Positions 55,697 to 64,000 of a DNA stretch of 64,000 nucleotides are shown one piece after another (within the stretch, counting starts at the first letter, position 1; each line of letters starts with the position of its first letter). This DNA comes from Hippophae tibetana. Its lineage: Eukaryota; Streptophyta; Magnoliopsida; Rosales; Elaeagnaceae. The position numbers were made by a program, and so were the translations under genes. The notes beneath the pieces are model-generated. The model worked only from the letters and a program-made list of their open reading frames with translations, did no database searches and had not been told where the DNA came from. The stretch spans positions 33,075,843-33,139,842 of the forward strand of contig CM072810.1 of NCBI GenBank assembly GCA_037013495.1, in the 5' to 3' direction.

Positions 55697-56285
55697 TTGA
55701 CCAAAAATTTTGAACTCTATATCAAGCAAGAGTATGAAACTTGGAACAAATTCTAATCATGTTTTTCAAACATTATGAACTACTCGTACAATTTGGGTAG
55801 ACCTATCAGGAAGGACAAGTAGATTGAGAAATTTCTTACTAGCTTACCTTATCATTTTCAAGAAAAAGTTACCTTGCTTAAATACTTGAAAAATCCTTGT
55901 GAACTTACTATTAAATGAATCACTTGGGCAAGTATTTGAACTGCATCACTTGTAACCAATATGTCAGCCATCCATTTTCGAGGACGGAAAGAGCTTGGCT
56001 TTATAGACATCAAGGATTGTGGTCTTAGTGAAGATCTTTTTGGCACAATTGTTAGGAATGATGACTCTAATACCAATGAAGAGAAATGGGATCTACTTTC
56101 CCAGAGAGTTAATAAATTTCTTAGATAGAATTAACCCTTTTTAGGGGTTTTAGAAAAAAATAATCCGAGCTCCAAAATGAGTATTTCAATGAATTTAGAG
56201 TTGTACTTCTTCCAAACAACATGAAATATTTGGTAGACCACTCATATAGGTATTTGAGCTAAAAAATAAATCTAGAACTACGAAA
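55697..56285 (+). repeat. Divergent single unit at a block boundary
   Basis: This unit has the most private substitutions in the right half: ACGTAGTTGACC, CATTATGAAC, GGGTAGACC, AGGAAGGACAAG, ACTTGAAAAATCC, CATCCATTTTCG, GGATTGTGGTC and TTTGGCACAATTG. It separates the A-B dimers from the second copy of block V. A relic at a junction evolves without being homogenised by its neighbours, which fits its divergence. Confidence 0.75.
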
Positions 56286-56324
56286 TTGACCAAAAATTTT
56301 GATTTCTATATCAAGCAAGAGGCG

Positions 56325-59300
56325 GAAACTTGGAACAAATTCTAATCATGTTTTTCAAACATTATCAACTACTCGTACAATTTGGGTGGACCTATAAAGA
56401 AAGGGAAGTAGATTGAGAAATTCCTTACTAGCTTACCTTATCATTTTCAAGCAAAAGTTACCTTGCTTAAATACATGAAAAATAATTGTGAACTTACTGT
56501 TAAATGAATCACTTGGGCAAGTATTCGAACTGCATCACTTGTATCCAATATGTCAGCCATCCACTAACGAGGACGGAAAGAACTTGGCTTTATAGACATC
56601 AAGGATAGTGGTCTTAGCGAAGATCTTTTTGACACAATTTTTAGGAATGGTGACTCTAATACCAATGAATAGAAATGGGATATACTTTCCTAGAGATTTA
56701 CTAAATTTCTTAGATAGAATTAGCCCTTTTTTAGGGGTTTTAGAAAAAAATAATCCGAGCTCTAAAATGATTATTTCAATGATCTTAGAGTTGTACTTCT
56801 TCCAAACAACATGAAATATTTTGCAGACCACCTATATAGGTATTTGAGCTAAAAAATAAATCTAGAACTATGAAGTTGACCAAAAATTATGAACTCTATA
56901 TCCAGCAAGAGGATGAAACTTGGAACAAATTCTAATCATGTTTTTCAAACATTATCAACTACTCGTACAATTTGGGTGGACCTATCTGGAAAGGGAAATA
57001 GATTGAGAAATTCCTTTATAGCTTACCTTATCATTTCAAGCAAAAGTTACCTTGCTTAAATACATAAAAATTCCTTGCGAACTTATTGTTAAATGAATCA
57101 CTTGGGCAAGTATTCGAACTGCATCACTTGTATCCAATATGTTAGCCATCCACTTTCGAGGATGGAAAGAGCTTGGCTTTGTAGACATCAAGGATAGTGG
57201 TCTTAGCGAAGATCGTTTTGACACAATTGTTAGAAATGATGACTGTAATACCAATGAAGAGAAATGGGATCTACTTTCCCAGAGAGTTACTAAATTTCTT
57301 AGATAGAATTAACCCTTTTTAGGGGTTTTAGAAAAAAATAATCCGAGCTCCAAAATGATTATTTCAATGAATTTAGAGTTGTACTTCTTCCAAACAACAT
57401 GAAATATTTTGCAGACCACTCATATAGGTATTTGAGCTAAAAAATAAATCTATAACTACGAAGTTGACCAAAAATTTTGAACTCTATATCCAGCAAGAGG
57501 ATGAAACTTGGAACAAATTCTAATCATGTTTTTCAAACATTATCAACTACACGTACAATTTGGGTGAACCTATAAGGAAAGGGAAGTAGATTGAGAAATT
57601 CCTAACTAGCTTACCTTATCATTTTCAAGCAAAAGTTACCTTGCTTAAATACATGAAAAATCCTTGTGAACTTACAGTTAAATGAATCACTTGGGCAAGT
57701 ATTCGAACTGCATCACTTGTATCCAATATGTCAGCCCTACACTTACGAGGACGGAAAGAACTTGGCTTTATAGACATTAAGGATAGTGGTCTTAGCGAAG
57801 ATCTTTTTGACACAGTTTTTAGGAATGATGACTCTAATACCAATTAATAGAAATGGGATCTACTTTCCTGGAGATTTACTAAATTTCTTAGATAGAAGTA
57901 GCACTTTTTTAGGGGTTTTAGAAAAAAATAATCCGAGCCCTAAAATGATTATTTCAATGAATTTAGAGTTGTACTTCTTCCAAACAACATGAAATATTTT
58001 GCAGACCACTCATATAGGTATTTGAGCTAAAAAATAAATCTAGAACTACGAAGTTGACCAAAAATTTTGAACTCTATATCAAGCAAGAGGATGAAACTTG
58101 GAACAAATTCTAATCAAGTTTTTCAAACACTATCAACTACTCGTACAATTTGGGTGGACCTATCTGGAAAGGGAAATAGATTGAGAAATTCCTTACTAGC
58201 TTACCTTATCATTTTCAAGCAAAAGTTACCTTGCTTAAATACATAAAAAATCCTTGCGAACTTACTGTTAAATGAATAACTTGGGGAAGTATTTGAACTG
58301 CATCACTTGTATCCAATATGTCAGCCATCCACTTTCGAGGACGGAAAGAGCTTGGCTTTATAGACATCAAGGATATTGGTCTTAGCGAAGATCTTTTTGA
58401 CACAATTGTTAGAAATGATGACTCTAAAACAAATGAAGAGAATGTGATCTGCTTTCCCAGAGATTTACTAAATTTCTTAGATAGAATTAGCCCTTTTTTA
58501 GGGGTTTTAGAAAAAAAAAATATCCGAGCTCTAAAATGATTATTTCAATGAATTTAGAGTTGTACTTCTTCCAAACAACATGAAATATTTTGCAGACCAC
58601 TCATATAGGTATTTGAGCTAAAAAATAAATCTAGAACTACGAAATTGACCAAAATTTTTGACCTCTATATCAAGCAAGAGGCTGAAACATGGAACAAATT
58701 CTAATCTTGTTTTTCAAACACTATCAACTACTCGTACAATTTGGGTGGACCTATCAGGAAAGAGAAATACATTGAGAAATTCCTTACTAGCTTACCTTAT
58801 CATTTTCAAGCAAAAGTTACCGTGCTTAAATACATGAAAAATCCTTGTGAACTTACTGTTAAATGAATCACTTAGGCAAGTATTCGAACTGCATCACTTG
58901 TAACCAATATGTCAGCCATCCACTTTCGAGGACGGAAAGAGCTTGGCTTTATAGACATCAAGGAAAGTGGTCTTAGCGAAGATCTTTTTGACACAGTTTT
59001 TAGGAATGATGACTCTAATACCAATTAATAGAAATGGGATCTACTTTCCTAGAGATTTACTAAATTTCTTAGATAGAAGTAGCCCTTTTTTAGGGGTTTT
59101 AGAAAAAATTAATCCGAGCTCCAAAATGATTATTTCAATGAATTTAGAGTTGTACTTCTTCCAAACAACATGAAATATTTTGGAGACCACTCATATAGGT
59201 ATTTGAGCTAAAAAATAAATCTAGAACTATGAAGTTGACCAAAAATTTTGAACTCTATATCAAGCAAGAAGATGAAACTTGGAACAAATTCTAATCATGT

Positions 59301-62240
59301 TTTTCAACCACTATCAACTACTCGTACAATTTGGGTGGACCTATCTGGAAAGGGAAATAGATTGAGAAATTCCTTACTAGCTTACCTTATCATTTTCAAG
59401 CAAAAGTTACCTTGCTTAAATACATAAAAAATCCTTGCGAACTTACTGTTAAATGAATCACTTGTGCAAGTATTGGAACTGCATCACTTGTATCCAATAT
59501 GTCAGCCATCCACTTTCGAGGACGGAAAGAGCTTGGCTTTATAGACATCAAGGATAGTGGTCTTAGCGAATCTCTTTTTGACACAATTGTTAGAAATGAT
59601 GACTCTAACACCAATGAAGAGAATGTGATCTGCTTTCCCAGAGATTTACTAAATTTCTTAGATAGAATTAGCCCTTTTTTAGGGGTTTTAGAAAAAAAAA
59701 ATATCCGAGCTCTAAAATGATTATTTCAATGAATTTAGAGTTGTACTTCTTCCAAACAACATGAAATATTTTGCAGACCACTCATATAGGTATTTGAGCT
59801 AAAAAATAAATCTAGAACTACGAAATTGACCAAAATTTTTGACCTCTATATCAAGCAAGAGGCTGAAACATGGAACAAATTCTAATCTTTTTTTTCAAAC
59901 ACTATCAACTACTCGTACAATTTGAGTGGACCTATCTGGAAAGGGAAATAGATTGAGAAATTCCTTACTAGCTTACCTTATCATTTTCAAGCAAAAGTTA
60001 CCGTGCTTAAATACATGAAAAATCCTTGTGAACTTACTGTTAAATGAATCACTTAGGCAAGTATTCGAACTGCATCACTTGTAACCAATATGTCAGCCAT
60101 CCACTTTCGAGGACGGAAAGAGCTTGGCTTTATAGACATCAAGGAAAGTGGTCTTAGCGAAGATCTTTTTGACACAGTTTTTAGGAATGATGACTCTAAT
60201 ACCAATTAATAGAAATGGGATCTACTTTCCTAGAGATTTACTAAATTTCTTAGATAGAAGTAGCCCTTTTTTAGGGGTTTTAGAAAAAATTAATCCGAGC
60301 TCCAAAATGATTATTTCAATGAATTTAGAGTTGTACTTCTTCCAAACAACATGAAATATTTTGGAGACCACTCATATAGGTATTTGAGCTAAAAAATAAA
60401 TCTAGAACTATGAAGTTGACCAAAAATTTTGAACTCTATATCAAGCAAGAAGATGAAACTTGGAACAAATTCTAATCATGTTTTTCAACCACTATCAACT
60501 ACTCGTACAATTTGGGTGGACCTATCTGGAAAGGGAAATAGATTGAGAAATTCCTTACTAGCTTACCTTATCATTTTCAAGCAAAAGTTACCTTGCTTAA
60601 ATACATAAAAAATCCTTGCGAACTTACTGTTAAATGAATCACTTGTGCAAGTATTGGAACTGCATCACTTGTATCCAATATGTCAGCCATCCACTTTCGA
60701 GGACGGAAAGAGCTTGGCTTTATAGACATCAAGGATAGTGGTCTTAGCGAATCTCTTTTTGACACAATTGTTAGAAATGATGACTCTAACACCAATGAAG
60801 AGAATGTGATCTGCTTTCCCAGAGATTTACTAAATTTCTTAGATAGAATTAGCCCTTTTTTAGGGGTTTTAGAAAAAAAAATATCGGAGCTCTAAAATGA
60901 TTATTTCAATGAATTTAGAGTTGTACTTCTTCCAAACAACATGAAATATTTTGCAGACCACTCATATAGGTATTTGAGCTAAAAAATAAATTTAGAACTA
61001 CGAAATTGACCAAAATTTTTGACCTCTATATCAAGCAAGAGGCTGAAACATGGAACAAATTCTAATCTTGTTTTTCAAACACTATCAACTACTCGTACAA
61101 TTTGGGTGGACCTATCAGGAAAGAGAAATACATTGATAAATTCCTACTAGTTTACCTTATCATTTTCAAGCAAAAGTTACCGTGCTTAAATACATGAAAA
61201 ATCCTTGTGAACTTACTGTTAAATGAATCACTTAGGCAAGTATTCGAACTGCATCACTTGTAACCAATATGTCAGCCATCCACTTTCGAGGACGGAAAGA
61301 GCTTGGCTTTATAGACATCAAGGAAAGTGGTCTTAGCGAAGATCTTTTTGACACAGTTTTTAGGAATGATGACTCTAATACCAATTAATAGAAATGGGAT
61401 CTACTTTCCTAGAGATTTACTAAATTTCTTAGATAGAAGTAGCCCTTTTTTAGGGGTTTTAGAAAAAATTAATCCGAGCTCCAAAATGATTATTTCAATG
61501 AATTTAGAGTTGTACTTCTTCCAAACAACATGAAATATTTTGGAGACCACTCATATAGGTATTTGAGCTAAAAAATAAATCTAGAACTATGAAGTTGACC
61601 AAAAATTTTGAACTCTATATCAAGCAAGAAGATGAAACTTGGAACAAATTCTAATCATGTTTTTCAACCACTATCAACTACTCGTACAATTTGGGTGGAC
61701 CTATCTGGAAAGGGAAATAGATTGAGAAATTCCTTACTAGCTTACCTTATCATTTTCAAGCAAAAGTTACCTTGCTTAAATACATAAAAAATCCTTGCGA
61801 ACTTACTGTTAAATGAATCACTTGTGCAAGTATTGGAACTGCATCACTTGTATCCAATATGTCAGCCATCCACTTTCGAGGACGGAAAGAGCTTGGCTTT
61901 ATAGACATCAAGGATAGTGGTCTTAGCAAATCTCTTTTTGACACAATTGTTAGAAATGAATACTCTAACACCAATGAAGAGAATGTGATCTGCTTTCCCA
62001 GAGATTTACTAAATTTCTTAGATAGAATTAGCCCTTTTTTAGGGGTTTTAGAAAAAAAAAATATCCGAGCTCTAAAATGATTATTTCAATGAATTTAGAG
62101 TTGTACTTCTTCCAAACAACATGAAATATTTTGCAGACCACTCATATAGGTATTTGAGCTAAAAAATAAATCTAGAACTACGAAATTGACCAAAATTTTT
62201 GACCTCTATATCAAGCAAGAGGCTGAAACATGGAACAAAT
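56325..62240 (+). repeat. Right copy of the ~5.9-kb segmental duplication
   Basis: This matches 33,900-39,820 unit by unit. Private changes here include TATCGGAGC (60,884), CATTGATAAATTCCTACTAG (61,131) and AATTTGAGTGG (59,920). Around 62,245 the copies part: this one has AATCTTGTTTTTC where the left has AATCTTTTTTTTC. Confidence 0.85.
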
Positions 62241-63364
62241 TCTAATCTTGTTTTTCAAACACTATCAACTACTCGTACAATTTGGGTGGACCTATCAGGA
62301 AAGAGAAATACATTGAGAAATTCCTTACTAGCTTACCTTATCATTTTCAAGCAAAAGTTACCGTGCTTAAATAAATGAAAAATCCTTGTGAACTTACTGT
62401 TAAATGAATCACTTAGGCAAGTATTCGAACTGCATCACTTGTAACCAATATGTCAGCCATCCACTTTCGAGGACGGAAAGAGCTTGGCTTTATAGACATC
62501 AAGGAAAGTGGTCTTAGCGAAGATCTTTTTGACACAGTTTTTAGGAATGATGACTCTAATACCAATTAATAGAAATGGGATCTACTTTCCTAGAGATTTA
62601 CTAAATTTCTTAGATAGAAGTAGCCCTTTTTTAGGGGTTTTAGAAAAAATTAATCCGAGCTCCAAAATGATTATTTCAATGAATTTAGAGTTGTACTTCT
62701 TCCAAACAACATGAAATATTTTGGAGACCACTCATATAGGTATTTGAGCTAAAAAATAAATCTAGAACTACGAAGTTGACCAAAAATTTTGAACTCTATA
62801 TCAAGCAAGAGGATGAAACTTGGAACAAATTCTAATCAAGTTTTTCAAACACTATCAACTACTCGTACAATTTGGGTGGACCTATCAGGAAAGAGAAGCA
62901 CATTGAGAAATTCCTTACTAGCTTACCTTATCATTTTCAAGCAAAAGTTACCTTGCTTAAATACATGAAAAATCCTTGTGAACTTACTGTTAAATGAATC
63001 ACTTGGGCAAGTATTCGAACTGCATCACTTGTAACCAATATGTCAGCCATCCACTTTCGAGGACGGAAAGAGCTTGGCTTTATAGACATCAAGGATAGTG
63101 GTCTTAGCGAAGATCTTTTGGACACAATTGTTAGAAATGATGACTCTAATACCAATGAAGAGAAATGGGATCTACTTTCCCAGAGAGTTAATAAATTTCT
63201 TAGATAGAATTAACTCTTTTTAGGGGTTTTGGAAAAAAATAATGCGAGCTCCAAAATGATTATTTCAATGAATTTAGAGTTGTACTTCTTCCAAACAACA
63301 TGAAATATTTGGTAGACCACTCATATAGGTATTTGAGCTAAAAAATAAATCTAGAACTACGAAA

Positions 63365-63954
63365 TTGACCAAATATTTTGACCTCTATATCAAGCAAGAG
63401 GCTGAAACATGGAACAAATTCTAATCTTGTTTTTCAAACACTATCAACTACTCGTACAATTTGGGTGGACCTATCAGGAAAGAGAAATACATTGAGAAAT
63501 TCCTTACTAGCTTACCTTATCATTTTCAAGCAAAAGTTACCGTGCTTAAATAAATGAAAAATCCTTGTGAACTTACTGTTAAATGAATCACTTAGGCAAG
63601 TATTCGAACTGCATCACTTGTAACCAATATGTCAGCCATCCACTTTCGAGGACGGAAAGAGCTTGGCTTTATAGACATCAAGGAAAGTGGTCTTAGCGAA
63701 GATCTTTTTGACACAGTTTTTAGGAATGATGACTCTAATACCAATTAATAGAAATGGGATCTACTTTCCTAGAGATTTACTAAATTTCTTAGATAGAAGT
63801 AGCCCTTTTTTAGGGGTTTTAGAAAAAATTAATCCGAGCTCCAAAATGATTATTTCAATGAATTTAGAGTTGTACTTCTTCCAAACAACATGAAATATTT
63901 TGGAGACCACTCATATAGGTATTTGAGCTAAAAAATAAATCTAGAACTACGAAG
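63365..63954 (+). repeat. Chimeric unit: divergent head joined to B tail
   Basis: It begins as the divergent unit of 45.7 kb (GACCAAATATTTTGACC) and changes to B-type sequence by about 63,405 (GCTGAAACATGG, AATCTTGTTTTTC, TTACCGTGC). Its length stays at 590 bp. Confidence 0.78.
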
Positions 63955-64000
63955 TTGACCAAAAATTTTGAACTCTATATCAAGCAAGAGGATGAAACTT
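63955..64000 (+). repeat. Partial satellite unit at right edge
   Basis: These are the first 46 bp of a unit with AAGCAAGAGGATG, matching the special unit type of 45.1, 53.9 and 62.8 kb. The array continues beyond the window. Confidence 0.9.

Larger units (their letters stand above)
1..64000 (+). repeat. Satellite DNA array, ~589-bp unit, about 109 copies
   Basis: The same ~589-bp sequence recurs head to tail from edge to edge. A landmark near TTTCAAGCAAAAGTTACC recurs 108 times, first near 449 and last near 63,527, an average spacing of 589.5 bp. All copies have the same orientation. Units differ by scattered substitutions and small indels, and differences cluster into types that define higher-order repeats. 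I use the TTG of the conserved GTTGACCAAAA / GTTGATTAAAA motif as unit start. No unrelated sequence, gene, tRNA, rRNA or transposon end was found inside the array. The unit is not a simple-sequence expansion and I see no obvious internal subrepeat. It is most likely plant nuclear heterochromatin. The array extends past both edges. Confidence 0.99.
56286..64000 (+). repeat. Block VIII: repeat of blocks V-VI and a newer dimer at the right edge
   Basis: After the duplicated 5.9 kb, the special unit of 45.1 kb (AAGAGGATG, GAGAAGCACATTG) returns at about 62,770 and starts again at 63,955. The B-type units before and after it (near 62,371 and 63,551) share the private variant TTAAATAAATG in place of TTAAATACATG. 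Spacing is 1,180 bp, which suggests a new special-B dimer forming or extending past the edge. Confidence 0.75.

Noticed and set aside
1..64000. CRISPR array
   Set aside because: The repeat is ~589 bp with no short direct repeats separated by unique spacers and no cas genes.
1..64000. CENP-B box
   Set aside because: I looked for the TTCG....A..CGGG pattern and saw no matching unit element; the closest TTCGAACTGC lacks the CGGG end.
1..64000. Complete LTR retrotransposon
   Set aside because: No LTR pair, primer-binding site, polypurine tract, zinc knuckle, protease, integrase or reverse transcriptase motif is visible; only the gag segment is present, in tandem.

Overview
The whole 64,000-base window is one uninterrupted tandem array of a satellite DNA whose unit is about 589-590 bp (588-591 in the units measured). 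I count 108 copies of one internal landmark, plus partial units at both edges. No complete gene, RNA gene, intact transposon or unrelated insertion interrupts the array. Composition is AT-rich (roughly one third G+C by eye). A pure array of long units from a gag-derived source points to nuclear heterochromatin of a eukaryote, most likely a flowering plant. The species cannot be told from the sequence.

The main point is what the unit is made of. Read on the + strand, about 430 of its 589 bases still resemble the middle and C-terminal part of a plant LTR-retrotransposon Gag protein (Ty1/copia type, UBN2/Retrotran_gag_2 family). In order it shows a segment like FELYIKQEDETWNKF, an NLGGPI turn, a KFLTSLPYHFQAKVTLLK core, ELTV, then RKEL, an acidic stretch (NDDSNTNEEKW) and VTKFLR. 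Two internal stops and a frame lesion near ELTV are shared by essentially every unit, so a dead gag fragment founded the array. The remaining ~160 bases hold a conserved 9-bp inverted repeat and a telomere-like T/A/G motif and show no recognisable protein. The short ORFs on both strands are by-products of the repeat.

Layout, using unit types named by their variants: (I) 1-15,600, types H, R, K and N in shifting order, including a 7-unit (~4.12 kb) higher-order repeat; (II) 15,601-19,727, a 3-unit (1,769 bp) block duplicated in tandem; (III) 19,728-31,504, mainly L-type units with local ~1,177-1,178 bp dimers; (IV) 31,505-33,271, a return of the R-K-H order seen near 1-2.4 kb; (V) 33,272-35,630, N/K-like units including a tandem near-identical pair; (VI) 35,631-55,696, a regular A-B dimer of 1,180-1,181 bp, broken near 45-46.4 kb and 51.6 kb; (VII) 55,697-56,285, one divergent unit; (VIII) 56,286-64,000, a second copy of V plus the start of VI (offset 22,423 bp), changing into a newer dimer at the right edge.

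The units do not act as genes. The pattern (private variants shared at fixed offsets, chimeric units at block edges, several nested periods) is what repeated unequal exchange and segmental amplification produce. Centromeric or other heterochromatic function is possible but not shown by the sequence.
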